Shown here in pieces: positions 33,884 through 42,616 of a stretch of DNA of 64,000 bases. The stretch comes from Serinibacter salmoneus (GTDB taxonomy: Bacteria; Actinomycetota; Actinomycetes; Actinomycetales; Beutenbergiaceae): assembly GCF_002563925.1 (NCBI RefSeq), contig NZ_PDJD01000001.1, forward strand, positions 2,920,973 to 2,984,972, written 5' to 3'. The notes beneath the pieces are model-generated. The model was not told the origin of the DNA. It searched no databases and saw only the letters and a program-made list of their open reading frames with translations. Both the position numbers and the translations under genes were made by a program. Each line of letters opens with the position of its first letter. Position 1 is the stretch's first letter.

Positions 33884-34348
33884 CTACGGACCGGGGTCGA
33901 GCAAGCGCGCGCCGGCATCATTCAGACGCGTGAGCATCTCGGTGAACGCCGCGAGTTCCTCGTGACTGAGCTCACCGAGTTGCTCACGCATCCGGGCGCC
34001 GCTCATCGCACGTGCGGTGGCCACCACGTCACGCGCGGACTGGGTGGGCACGAAGACCTTGCATCGCCCATCACTCTCGGAAGAGGAGATCTCCAGGAAG
34101 CCTAGGTCCGCCAGTTGACGGCCCTGCCTGCTCACCACGCTGCGGTCCAGATCGAGCTCCTCGGACAACCGACCCGGGGTGCTCGGGCCCTTCCGCACCA
34201 GGTAGCTCAGCACCCGGTAGCCAATGGGTTGCACGTCCGGGTGCACGCTTCCGGCCGCATGCCGCCAGATCCGGCGGGTGCGCTCGTGGAACACGAGGTA
34301 CTGATCGAGCCAGGCGGCGTACTCGGCATCGTCGATGGGCTGGCTCAT
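33884..34348 (-). CDS. MarR family transcriptional regulator
   Basis: The 154-residue protein has the winged-helix MarR pattern: IGYRVLSYLVRKGPSTPGRLSEELDLDRSVVSRQGRQLADLGFLEISSSESDGR, with dimerisation helices on both sides. Its start overlaps the stop of the MFS efflux gene by four bases, so the pump comes first and the repressor second in one operon. A perfect palindrome at 36363-36388 upstream of the pump is its likely operator. The inducing drug or phenolic ligand is not evident. Confidence 0.92.
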   Translation of the reverse strand: MSQPIDDAEYAAWLDQYLVFHERTRRIWRHAAGSVHPDVQPIGYRVLSYLVRKGPSTPGRLSEELDLDRSVVSRQGRQLADLGFLEISSSESDGRCKVFVPTQSARDVVATARAMSGARMREQLGELSHEELAAFTEMLTRLNDAGARLLDPGP

Positions 34349-36336
34349 GCGCGCTCCCGTCCGCGCCGCCGTGCTTCGCGGCGGGGACGCCCGGCATCGC
34401 GAGCAGCTTCCCGACCCACGGGTCGCACCGAGGTGCGACGCGCGGAACCAGAAGCGGGGCCCGACACAGGAGCGGAAGCGGGGCTAGACGCAGGAGCGGG
34501 GGCGGACACTTGCGGCGCCCGCATCGGGACCCGCGTGCTCTCTCGCGCCTCGGCGTGCGCTTGGTCTCCCGAGAGGGCCGCGACCCTCCGGCGCGCTTCC
34601 TCCCCGTCGCCCGGGTGCACTCCGCCGGGCAGGTCCGCCCCGATCGCGAGCGCCGACTCGGCCGCGGCCTCGGGGTCCTCGTCCCACGCCTCCTCGGCGC
34701 GCAACTCGATGGCGTTGCGGGTCCCGAGCGGCACGTTCGGCAGGAAGATCACGGCCACCAGCACGACCACGGCCAGCGGCACCGCAGTCAGGAACACCAA
34801 GCCCACGCCGAGCCCGTAGGCACTCTCCACCAGCAGCTTCAGCGCCTCCGGGAGCTGATTGACGTTCGGGATCGCGCCGCCCTCGAGCGTGCCCACCAGG
34901 GCGGCGTCGGCAGCCGGGAGGTCCGCTGCGCCGTCGGCGATGTGGGAGGCCACCGAGGAGCCGAGGACCGCACCCATGAGGGAGACACCAAAGCTGCCGC
35001 CGAACATGCGGAAGAATGTGATCCCCGCGGTGGCGACACCCAGTTGGCGCACGTCCACGGCGTTCTGAGTGACCAGCACCAGGTTCTGCATCAGCATGCC
35101 CACCCCCGCACCGAGGGTGGCCATCGAGATCGCCACCTGCCAGAACGGCGTGTCGTAGTGCAGCTGCGACAGCAGCAGCGAGCCGACGATCATGAGGACG
35201 CCGCCGGTCACCATGAAGCGCTTCCACCGTCCGGTCCGGGTGATGATGCCGCCCACGATCGAGGAGGTCAGCAGCAGTCCGCCCATCATGGGGATCGTCA
35301 TGACCCCGGCCATCGTGGGTGTCGCACCGCGAGCCAACTGCATGTACTGGCTGAGGTAGACCGAGGTGCCGAACATCGCCACTCCCACACCGAGGCTGGC
35401 CACCACGGCCAGCGCGAAGGTGCGGTCGCGGAACAGCGGGAGCGGCAGCAGCGGCTCCGGTGCCCGCAGTTCCGCCCAGACGGCGAGGGCGAGCAGGACG
35501 ACGGCGCCGCTCACCATGGCGATGGAGGTCGCCGACGCCCACGCGAAGGTGGAGCCGCCGAGCGTCACCCACAGCAGCAGGGCGGAGAACCCGGTCGAGA
35601 TCAACGCGATGCCGAGGTAGTCGATCTGCACCCGGCGCTGCTCGATGGCCGGCAGGCGCAGTGTGCGCTGCAGCATGATGATCGCCACCACGGCAAAGGG
35701 CAACGCCACGTAGAAGTTCCAGCGCCACCCCAGGGAGTCGGTGATCACGCCACCCAGGAGCGGGCCCCCGACCGTTCCGAGCGCCGTGACGGCGCCGAAC
35801 ATACCGGCGTACTTGCCGCGCTCGCGGGGCGAGACCACATCGGCCATCACGATCTGCGAGAGCGCGATGATGCCCCCGCCCCCGAGGCCCTGCACCACGC
35901 GCATCGTGATGAGCATCGTGGTGTCCTGCGAGAGTCCGGCCACCATCGTCGCCGTCACGAAGACCGCCAGGGCGATCTGGATCAGCACCTTGCGGTTGAA
36001 CAGGTCCGCGGCCTTGCCCCAGATCGGGGTGGCGATCGAGGTCGCCAACAGATTGGCGGTGATCACCCACGTGTAGGCGGACTGCGTGCCGTCCAGGTCA
36101 GCGAGGATCACCGGCAGCGACGTGCTGACCACGGTGTTCGACAGCATCGAGACGAACATCGCCATCAGCAGCGCCAGCAGCACCGGCACGGGACTCGCGG
36201 CGTCGAGGCGCTTCGGCGGACCGGCCGAGCGGGACGGCGAGCCCCCGCCCGTGCGGCCGTCACCCGCGGTGGGGCGAGCCGCGCGGCTGTCCGCCGGGGA
36301 GATGTGCTGATCGACGGCGGGGCGAGCTGCTGGCAT
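34345..36336 (-). CDS. MFS multidrug efflux transporter, DHA2 (EmrB/QacA) family
   Basis: The protein (663 residues from ATG 36336) has about 14 membrane segments and the DHA2 motifs LPVILADLDGTQSAYTWVITANLLATSIATPIWGKAADLFNRK and GLGGGGIIALSQIVMADVVSPRERGKY. It would export hydrophobic drugs with proton antiport. After the last helix it carries an unusual 140-residue Ala/Pro/Arg/Ser-rich soluble tail. A GTG at 36357 is an alternative start, but it begins five bases from the operator; ATG 36336 has GAGGT upstream. The gene is followed by marR with overlapping ends. Confidence 0.9.
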   Translation of the reverse strand: MPAARPAVDQHISPADSRAARPTAGDGRTGGGSPSRSAGPPKRLDAASPVPVLLALLMAMFVSMLSNTVVSTSLPVILADLDGTQSAYTWVITANLLATSIATPIWGKAADLFNRKVLIQIALAVFVTATMVAGLSQDTTMLITMRVVQGLGGGGIIALSQIVMADVVSPRERGKYAGMFGAVTALGTVGGPLLGGVITDSLGWRWNFYVALPFAVVAIIMLQRTLRLPAIEQRRVQIDYLGIALISTGFSALLLWVTLGGSTFAWASATSIAMVSGAVVLLALAVWAELRAPEPLLPLPLFRDRTFALAVVASLGVGVAMFGTSVYLSQYMQLARGATPTMAGVMTIPMMGGLLLTSSIVGGIITRTGRWKRFMVTGGVLMIVGSLLLSQLHYDTPFWQVAISMATLGAGVGMLMQNLVLVTQNAVDVRQLGVATAGITFFRMFGGSFGVSLMGAVLGSSVASHIADGAADLPAADAALVGTLEGGAIPNVNQLPEALKLLVESAYGLGVGLVFLTAVPLAVVVLVAVIFLPNVPLGTRNAIELRAEEAWDEDPEAAAESALAIGADLPGGVHPGDGEEARRRVAALSGDQAHAEARESTRVPMRAPQVSAPAPASSPASAPVSGPASGSARRTSVRPVGREAARDAGRPRREARRRGRERA

Positions 36337-36362
36337 TCGCGGGGAGACCTCACACACAGTTG

Positions 36363-36388
36363 GGATAGTTGACCTGGGTCAACTATCC
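36363..36388. promoter_or_regulatory. Perfect palindromic MarR-type operator
   Basis: Arms GGATAGTTGAC and its exact complement flank a 4-base spacer; the site lies immediately before the MFS-marR operon and contains TTGACC, a -35-like box for the minus strand. Symmetry, position and the operon partner make it the MarR binding site. Confidence 0.8.
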
Positions 36389-36500
36389 GACGATGCGTGA
36401 CCGATGTCAACTACCTGTGACCACCCCCACGAGCAGGTTCTGCAGGCACCACGACCAGGTTCCGCGGGCACTCCGCGGTGATACGGCACAACCTTCTCGC

Positions 36501-36632
36501 GGTACCTGCAGAACCACCTCGCGGTACCTGCAGAACCACCTCGCGGTACCTGCAGAACCACCTCGCGGTACCTGCAGAACCACCTCGCGGTACCTGCAGA
36601 ACCACCTCGCGGTACCTGCAGAACCACCTCGC
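36501..36632. repeat. Six tandem copies of a 22-bp repeat
   Basis: Six perfect 22-base units run head to tail without spacers; each starts GGTACCTGCAG and ends CCACCTCGC. The array ends eight bases before the deoC stop. A degenerate inverted copy (AGGTTCTGCAGGCACC) lies at about 36434-36449. The rest of 36389-36500 shows no gene. Two more sites (4100-4143, 60448-60491) carry the same unit. Confidence 0.95.
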
Positions 36633-36639
36633 GGCGGGG

Positions 36640-37407
36640 TCAGTAGGCGGAGGTGTTCTCCGGGGTCTCGGTGCCCTCGATCACGCTCAGCACGTCGTTG
36701 AGCAGCCCGGAGGCGCCGAACCGGAAGGTCGCCGGGGAGACCCAGCCCTCGCCCATGATCTCGTCGGCCAGCTCGAGGTACACGCGGGCGTCGGCCGTGG
36801 TGCGGATACCGCCGGAGGCCTTGAACCCCACCGCGGGTGCGCCCTTGGGCACGGCGCGGATGACCTCGAGGATCGCGCGCGCCGCCTCCGGGGTCGCCGA
36901 GACCGGCGACTTGCCCGTGGAGGTCTTCACGAAGTCGGCGCCGTGATCGATCGCGAGCCGCGCGGCGGCCTTGATGACCTCCACCGAGGCCAGCTCACCA
37001 CTCTCGATGATCACCTTCAGCTGCGCCGGACCGGTGGCACGACCCACGGCATCGATCATGCGCTCGGCGGCCGCCACGTCGCCCGCGAGGAACGCGCGGT
37101 AGGGCAGCACGAGGTCGATCTCGTCCGCGCCATCGGCCACGGCGCGGCGGGTCAGCTCCACCACGCCGTCCACGCCCTCGGCGCCGGAGGGGAAGTTGAC
37201 GACCGTGGCGACCTTGACCGGCGAGCCGGCGAGCTCGGCCACACACGCCGAGACGAAGCGCGGCCAGACGCACACGGCGGCCGTGCCCACCTGACGGGCG
37301 CGGCGGGCCAGGGCCTCGGCGTCCTCGAGGGTGGCGTCATCATTGAGATCGGTGAGATCCAGGGTAGCGAGTGCCGCCTCGGCGACCTCGACGTCGGTGC
37401 GAGTCAT
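36640..37407 (-). CDS. deoC: Deoxyribose-phosphate aldolase DeoC
   Basis: The 255-residue protein has the DeoC TIM-barrel motifs VCVWPRFV, EIDLVLPYRAFLAG, LKVIIESGEL and DFVKTSTGKS with the Schiff-base Lys near residue 163, plus GFKASGGIRT. The C-terminal Tyr, which matters for catalysis in DeoC, is present (TSAY). The enzyme splits 2-deoxyribose 5-phosphate to acetaldehyde and glyceraldehyde 3-phosphate. ATG 37407 is the start by comparison with the family; a longer frame adds 13 unlikely residues. It is downstream of the GTPase gene on the same strand. Confidence 0.95.
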   Translation of the reverse strand: MTRTDVEVAEAALATLDLTDLNDDATLEDAEALARRARQVGTAAVCVWPRFVSACVAELAGSPVKVATVVNFPSGAEGVDGVVELTRRAVADGADEIDLVLPYRAFLAGDVAAAERMIDAVGRATGPAQLKVIIESGELASVEVIKAAARLAIDHGADFVKTSTGKSPVSATPEAARAILEVIRAVPKGAPAVGFKASGGIRTTADARVYLELADEIMGEGWVSPATFRFGASGLLNDVLSVIEGTETPENTSAY

Positions 37408-37503
37408 GGTCGCTACCGTACCGGCCACCGGACCCGAGGGCGGCACGCTCCGAACGACTCCGGACGCGGTGCCGCCTCGGCCGGCACCTGACCCGCCGCG
37501 TCG

Positions 37504-38688
37504 CTACCCCTTCTCCTGAGCACCCCGGCGGAAGGCCTCCAGGAAAGCGGCCCGGCCGCGCTCGTCGTCGAGCACCCCGTCCACGCTGAGCTGACCGGCC
37601 GCGGCGCGCTCGCAGACGCTCTGCCACGCGGTTCCCATCGCGTAGGTGAAGGTGCCCGCGACCCCGGCGCCGATCGCGCCCCCGACCACGCTGCCGGCGC
37701 CCGGCACCATCTTCAGCAGGCCCGTCACCGCGGCCCGCCCGCCCTGGGTGGCCGCCGTGGTGGCGATCGTGGACATGATCGCGCTGCGCTCCATGGAGAT
37801 CCCGTACACGTGGGAGATCCGCGCCATCATCGCGAGCTGGATCGGCACCAGCAGCGCGGCGTCGGAGAACGGGATCGGCACCGCCGCCGCGGTGCCGGCG
37901 CTGCTCACCGCGGTGCGGATCGCCCGCCGCGCCGCCCGAACCTTGCGAGCCCCGTCGATCGCCTGCGCCGCGACGAGCGCGGTCGCGACGCCGTCCGGTA
38001 CGCAGCGAAAGGTGGCATCGAGGAGGTCGTGCAGTCCGTGGGCGGGCGCTCCCGTGAACGGGTCCGGCGCGGCCTGCGTGAGATAGGCGCGCCGATCCAC
38101 CACCGGCAGGTCCCGCTCGAGGATCGAGGCCGCCAGCGCCAACGCATCGGGGTGATAGACGCCGTCGCGCATCGGCACCTGCGTGAGCACCAACACCACG
38201 GGCAACCCCAGGGCCACCAGGCGCTTGATGAAGTCCGCCTCGGAGTCCTCGAACCGCCGGTCCATGCCGCGCACGCAGTACCAGGCCACGTGCAGGTGCT
38301 CCGAGAGGGGCTGCGAGCGGGCGTGCTTCATCACGCCGTCGAGCTCCTTCAGCAGGCGGGAGGAGTCCTTGCCGACCTCCAGCCCCCGGGTGTCCAGGAT
38401 GCCGAGGTGTCCGCCGTACCGGTCGATGTGCAGGTGGGAGTCCATGGTCACGGGCCTGCCGATCCCGGTGTCGGCCACCTGTTCGCCGAACACGGCGTTC
38501 AGCAGGGTGGACTTGCCCACCCCGGTCTTGCCGAACAGCGCCAGGTTGAACCGCCCGACCTCCAGGCCCTGCTTGTCGAACTCGGCGCGAAAGGCGCTGC
38601 GGAACCCCTCACCCAGCCCCGCGCCGAGACCCCGGCCGATCCCCGCGCCCATGCCGCCACCACTGCCAGCACCCGCACCATGGTCCAT
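37504..38688 (-). CDS. YcjF/DUF697-type GTPase with glycine-rich N-terminus
   Basis: The 394-residue protein has a GTPase domain with Walker A GKTGVGKSTLLNAVFG and G3 LDTRGLE, but VLVLTQVP replaces the usual NKxD at G4, as in other ribosome-independent dynamin-like or 50S-related GTPases of this group. The C-terminal half holds hydrophobic helices (AAVPIPFSDAALLVPIQLAMMARISHVYG) and a Gly/Ala-rich TM-like stretch, resembling DUF697 proteins. The first 25 residues are Gly-rich (GAGAGSGGGMGAGIGRG). The role is unknown; membrane-associated GTPase is the best guess. It is upstream of deoC. Confidence 0.78.
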   Translation of the reverse strand: MDHGAGAGSGGGMGAGIGRGLGAGLGEGFRSAFRAEFDKQGLEVGRFNLALFGKTGVGKSTLLNAVFGEQVADTGIGRPVTMDSHLHIDRYGGHLGILDTRGLEVGKDSSRLLKELDGVMKHARSQPLSEHLHVAWYCVRGMDRRFEDSEADFIKRLVALGLPVVLVLTQVPMRDGVYHPDALALAASILERDLPVVDRRAYLTQAAPDPFTGAPAHGLHDLLDATFRCVPDGVATALVAAQAIDGARKVRAARRAIRTAVSSAGTAAAVPIPFSDAALLVPIQLAMMARISHVYGISMERSAIMSTIATTAATQGGRAAVTGLLKMVPGAGSVVGGAIGAGVAGTFTYAMGTAWQSVCERAAAGQLSVDGVLDDERGRAAFLEAFRRGAQEKG

Positions 38689-38874
38689 CCCCCGATCCTA
38701 GGCCGCGCCGCCCGCCGCGCCCCGCGTCCGAGCACTGAGACACGGTGGCGCGCCACGTGGACACCGGGAGTAACGTCCGCCCGGCACCGGGGGGCCAGGG
38801 CGTCGGCCACGGCCCCACAGCCCCACAGCCCCACAGCGACGACAGCCGCCGCACACCGCAGGGAGAACGACCGC

Positions 38875-40422
38875 ATGACCCAGACGACCACGCAGCCGCC
38901 CCGCGAGCAATGGACCGGACAGGTCGGCTTCATCCTCTCCGCCATCGGCTCGGCCGTGGGCCTCGGGAACATCTGGCGGTTCCCGGGCGTGGCGTACGAG
39001 AACGGCGGCGGCGCCTTCCTCGTGCCCTATCTCATCGCCCTGCTGACCGCCGGGATCCCGATCCTGCTGCTGGACTACGCGATCGGGCACCGCTTCCGCG
39101 GCTCGGCCCCGCTCGCGTTCCGGCGCCTGCACCGCGGACTGGAGCCCCTGGGCTGGCTCCAGGTGGCGATCAGCTTCGTCATCACCGTGTACTACGCCGC
39201 GATCATCGCCTGGGCGCTGAGCTTCATGGTCTTCTCCGTGAACCTGGCCTGGGGCGAGGACGCCCAGTCCTTCTTCCTCGCGGACTACCTGCAGGTCGGC
39301 GACCCCACCCTCACCGGCGCGTTCGTGCCGGGCGTGCTGATCCCGATGATCATCGTCTGGGTCGCCGCGATCGCCGTCCTCGCCCGGGGCGTGGCCAAGG
39401 GCCTGCAGCGCCTGAACGTGATCGCGATCCCGCTGCTGCTCGTGGTGTTCCTCGCGATCGTGGTGCGCGCTCTGTTCCTGGAGGGCGCGATGGACGGGCT
39501 GAACGCCCTGTTCACACCCGACTGGGGCGCCCTGGGCGACCCGGGCGTCTGGGTGGCCGCCTACGGGCAGGTGTTCTTCTCCTTGTCCATCGCCTTCGGC
39601 ATCATGATCACCTACTCCTCCTATCGCCGTCGTCGTTCCAACCTCACCTCCCCCGGACTCGTGGTGGCGTTCGCGAACTCCTCCTTCGAGATCCTCGCCG
39701 GCATCGGGGTGTTCGCCGCGCTCGGCTTCCTCGCCGCGGCGCAGGGCGTCGGCATCAGCGAGTTGGAGGGCATCAGCGGCCCCATCCTCAGTTTCGTCAC
39801 CTTCCCCACGATCATCGCCGAGATGCCCGGGGGCGCGATCTTCGGGGTGCTGTTCTTCGGGGCGCTCACCGTGGCCGGGTTCACCTCGCTGCTCTCGATC
39901 CTGCAGGTCACCTCCAGTGCCCTGCAGGACAAGTTCGGGTGGTCCCCGCGCGCTGCGGCCGTGCGGGTCGGCGTGGTCAGCGCCGTCATCTCCCTCGCGC
40001 TGTTCTCCACCACCTCGGGGCTGCTCGCCCTGGACACCGCCGACCAGTGGTCGAACAACATCGGCATCGTCGCCTCCGCAGTGGCGATGACCGTGGCCCT
40101 GTTCTGGGTGCTGCGCCAGGGCGAGACGCTGCGCGCCCACCTCAACGCCGTCTCCACGGTGCGGGTGGGCCGGTGGTGGATGTGGTGCCTGGGCCTGCTG
40201 ACCCCGCTCGTGCTGGGCTACATGCTGATCTCGCGGCTGTGGACCCTGGCCACGCAGGGGTATGAGGGCCTGCCCACCTGGTACCTGCTCACCCTCGGCT
40301 GGGGTGTGGTGGCCTTCCTGGTCGTCGCCGCGTTCGTGATGACCGCGATCCGGTGGCGCCGCGACCCGGACGACTTCACCCCCTGGCCCGCGCTCGACCT
40401 GACGAAGGGATCGACTCGATGA
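38875..40422 (+). CDS. metP: Sodium-dependent amino acid transporter MetP (NSS family)
   Basis: The 515-residue membrane protein has 11-12 helices and the NSS signature GSAVGLGNIWRFPGVAYENGGGAFLVPYL in helix 1, where sodium and substrate bind, and GIMITYSSYRRRRSNL in the middle. It is followed by the tiny partner MetS with a 4-base overlap, the arrangement of the Corynebacterium methionine/alanine importer MetPS. Substrate: methionine and other neutral amino acids by homology. ATG 38875 follows AGGGAGAA; CCCCACAG tandem repeats lie upstream. Confidence 0.92.
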   Translation: MTQTTTQPPREQWTGQVGFILSAIGSAVGLGNIWRFPGVAYENGGGAFLVPYLIALLTAGIPILLLDYAIGHRFRGSAPLAFRRLHRGLEPLGWLQVAISFVITVYYAAIIAWALSFMVFSVNLAWGEDAQSFFLADYLQVGDPTLTGAFVPGVLIPMIIVWVAAIAVLARGVAKGLQRLNVIAIPLLLVVFLAIVVRALFLEGAMDGLNALFTPDWGALGDPGVWVAAYGQVFFSLSIAFGIMITYSSYRRRRSNLTSPGLVVAFANSSFEILAGIGVFAALGFLAAAQGVGISELEGISGPILSFVTFPTIIAEMPGGAIFGVLFFGALTVAGFTSLLSILQVTSSALQDKFGWSPRAAAVRVGVVSAVISLALFSTTSGLLALDTADQWSNNIGIVASAVAMTVALFWVLRQGETLRAHLNAVSTVRVGRWWMWCLGLLTPLVLGYMLISRLWTLATQGYEGLPTWYLLTLGWGVVAFLVVAAFVMTAIRWRRDPDDFTPWPALDLTKGSTR

Positions 40423-40562
40423 CCCCGGAAGCCGTGCTGCTGCTCGTGGTGGCCATCCTCGTGGTGTGGGGCGGCCTGGTCGCCTCCATCGTGGCGCTGC
40501 GCACCAACCCCGAGCGGGCGCAGTACCCGCCGGGCGGGGTGGACGACGACGAGGCCCCCTGA
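40419..40562 (+). CDS. metS: MetS, small subunit of the methionine/alanine importer
   Basis: The 47-residue protein has one membrane helix (AVLLLVVAILVVWGGLVASIVAL) and a short polar tail RTNPERAQYPPGG. It matches the MetS family of small NSS partners. The ATG overlaps the metP stop (ATGA). Such small proteins are needed for full transport by MetP. Confidence 0.9.
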   Translation: MTPEAVLLLVVAILVVWGGLVASIVALRTNPERAQYPPGGVDDDEAP

Positions 40563-40586
40563 GCCCTCCCCCTCACCCGGGACTGG

Positions 40587-41279
40587 TCACGTGAGCGCCG
40601 CGAACGCCTCTACGCGGCGCTTGCGGCCGGTCACCAGCACCAGGTCCCCGGAAGCGAGCACGGTCGACGGCGTGGCGTCCTCCCATTCCCCACCGTCCGG
40701 GTGGCGGGCCACGATGGTCACGCCGTGGGCCTTACGGACATCGGCCTGCCCGAGCGACTTGCCGATCAGTGAGCTCGGCGGCCGGGTCTTGATCAGCGCG
40801 TACCCGGCCTCGAGGTCCACGTAGTCCTGCATCGACCCGCGCACCAGGTGCGCCACCCGGCGCCCCATGTCCCGCTCGGGGAAGACCACGTGGGGTACGC
40901 CGAGCTGCTGCAGGATCGTGCCGTGCGCCTCGGAGACGGCCTTGGCCCAGATGTCCTTCACACCGAACCGCAGCAGGAGCGAGGTGGTGAGGATCGAGGC
41001 CTCGAGGTGTGACCCGATCGCGACCACCACCCGGCCGTACTCGGCCACCCCGAGCTGCCGCAGCACCTCCTCGCCAGTCGCATCGGCCCGCACCACGTGG
41101 GTGAGCTTGCCGTTGAGGTCCTGCACCACCGACTCGACGGGGTCGATGCCAAGCACCTCGGTGCCGCCCGCCATCAGCTCCAGCGCAAGCGAGGCCCCGA
41201 ACCGGCCCAGGCCGATCACGGCCACGGCGTCGCTGGAGTTGCGCGCGGGGTCACCGCCGAAGATGTGCAACCTAGCCAA
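40587..41279 (-). CDS. trkA: TrkA-type potassium channel regulatory subunit (KtrA/TrkA)
   Basis: The 230-residue protein has an RCK_N Rossmann domain (VAVIGLGRFGASLALELMAGG, ending the NAD-binding GxGxxG) and an RCK_C domain (LGQADVRKAHGVTIVARH). It gates the TrkH/KtrB potassium pore. The TTG at 41279 is chosen because AAGGAAAGG sits correctly upstream and it overlaps the trkH stop; a shorter TTG at 41270 is possible. It converges with metS, 24 bases between stops. Confidence 0.9.
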   Translation of the reverse strand: MARLHIFGGDPARNSSDAVAVIGLGRFGASLALELMAGGTEVLGIDPVESVVQDLNGKLTHVVRADATGEEVLRQLGVAEYGRVVVAIGSHLEASILTTSLLLRFGVKDIWAKAVSEAHGTILQQLGVPHVVFPERDMGRRVAHLVRGSMQDYVDLEAGYALIKTRPPSSLIGKSLGQADVRKAHGVTIVARHPDGGEWEDATPSTVLASGDLVLVTGRKRRVEAFAALT

Positions 41280-42606
41280 TGATCGGCCTTTCCTTGGGGA
41301 ATTCGTACTGGCGCGTGCGTTCACGCAGGGCGAGCGCGGAGGCGAAGGTGATCGGCCCCAACCGGCCGATCACCATGAGCAGGATGAGAATGACCTCCGC
41401 GGCCACCGGGAGGTCGGCGGTGATCCCGGTAGACAGGCCGACGGTCGCGAACGCGGAGATCACCTCGAACAGGATCTGATCGAGGGTGAAGTCCGTCATC
41501 CACATGAGGGCGACGGTGCTGGTGACCACCAGCGCCATCGCGAGCAGCGCCACGCTGATCGCCTGACGGTGCACGGCGCGGGAGAGGCGCTTGCCGAAGA
41601 TGTTCACGGCGCGTTCGCCGCGCACCTCGGTGAGGATGATGAAGAACAGCACCGCGAACGTGGTGATCTTGATGCCGCCGGCGGTGCCGGCGGGGCCGCC
41701 GCCGATGAACATCAACACATCCATCACGAGCCAGGTGGCGGTGTCCATCGCGGCGATGTCCACGCTGTTGAAGCCGGCGGTACGGGTCTGCACCGACTGC
41801 GTGAAGGCCGCCAGCACCCGGTCTTCCGTAGCCAGTGCGCCGAGGGTGGCGGGGTTGTCCCACTCCAGCAGGGCGATCACCACCGTCCCGGCCACGAGGA
41901 GTACTGCGGTGCCGACCAGCACCAGTCGGGTGTTCATCGACCACAGCCGGGGCGCAAGGTGTCGGCGCAGTTGCAGGATCACCGGGAACCCGAGGCCGCC
42001 CACGATGATCGCCACGCACACCGGAAGAATGATCAGCGGGTCGCCCACATAGGTCATCAGGCTCGCCGGGTGCAGGGCGAAGCCGGCGTTGTTGAAGGAG
42101 GAGACGGCCGTGAAGACCCCGTGCCACAGCGCCGAGGCGAACGGCATGTCGTAGCCGAGGGCGAACCGCGCCACCAGCGGGAGCGCGATTCCGGCCTCCA
42201 CCGCCAGCGAGATCAACACCACTCCCTTGACGAGCAGGCGCATGTCGCGCAGCGGCGAGGGGTGTTCGGCGGAGGCCCGCAGCGTGCTGCGCAGGGACAT
42301 CCTGCGCAGCACCGTCAGGCCGATCACGCTCGCCAGGGTCATCACCCCCAGCCCGCCGATCTGGATCAGGGCGAGGATCACCCCCTGCCCGAACGGCGTC
42401 CACGCCGACGGCGGCAGGACCACGAGTCCGGTCACGCACACGGCGGAGACGGCGGTGAACAGTCCGTCCAGGAACGAGACCCCGCCCGGCTGCACCGAGG
42501 CGGCGGGAAGCAGGAGAAGCCCGGTGCCGATCACGACGGCCCCGAGGAGAGCGCTGACCACGGTGCGCGCCGGATGAACGCGGCGGCCGAGGGCGACCGA
42601 TGTCAC
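41272..42606 (-). CDS. trkH: TrkH/KtrB potassium uptake pore
   Basis: The protein (444 residues from GTG 42606) has eight helices and four pore loops; the filter regions are seen as AVCVTGLVV, SFNNAGFAL, TRTAGFNSV and ATVGLSTGI, each with the conserved Gly. It conducts potassium with sodium or proton coupling. AGGAG lies upstream of the GTG, though spacing is long. Its end overlaps trkA by eight bases, giving a two-gene unit; it lies ten bases after the HprK-like gene. Confidence 0.92.
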   Translation of the reverse strand: MTSVALGRRVHPARTVVSALLGAVVIGTGLLLLPAASVQPGGVSFLDGLFTAVSAVCVTGLVVLPPSAWTPFGQGVILALIQIGGLGVMTLASVIGLTVLRRMSLRSTLRASAEHPSPLRDMRLLVKGVVLISLAVEAGIALPLVARFALGYDMPFASALWHGVFTAVSSFNNAGFALHPASLMTYVGDPLIILPVCVAIIVGGLGFPVILQLRRHLAPRLWSMNTRLVLVGTAVLLVAGTVVIALLEWDNPATLGALATEDRVLAAFTQSVQTRTAGFNSVDIAAMDTATWLVMDVLMFIGGGPAGTAGGIKITTFAVLFFIILTEVRGERAVNIFGKRLSRAVHRQAISVALLAMALVVTSTVALMWMTDFTLDQILFEVISAFATVGLSTGITADLPVAAEVILILLMVIGRLGPITFASALALRERTRQYEFPKERPIIG

Positions 42607-42616
42607 TCGCGCGAGA

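Noticed and set aside
36501-36632. CRISPR-like array
   Set aside because: Units are contiguous with no spacers and there are no cas genes; a tandem repeat.
36501-36632. Cloning or assembly artefact (KpnI/PstI-like sites in the repeat)
   Set aside because: The same unit occurs at three independent sites with sequence divergence at one, so an artefact is unlikely, though long-read confirmation would help.
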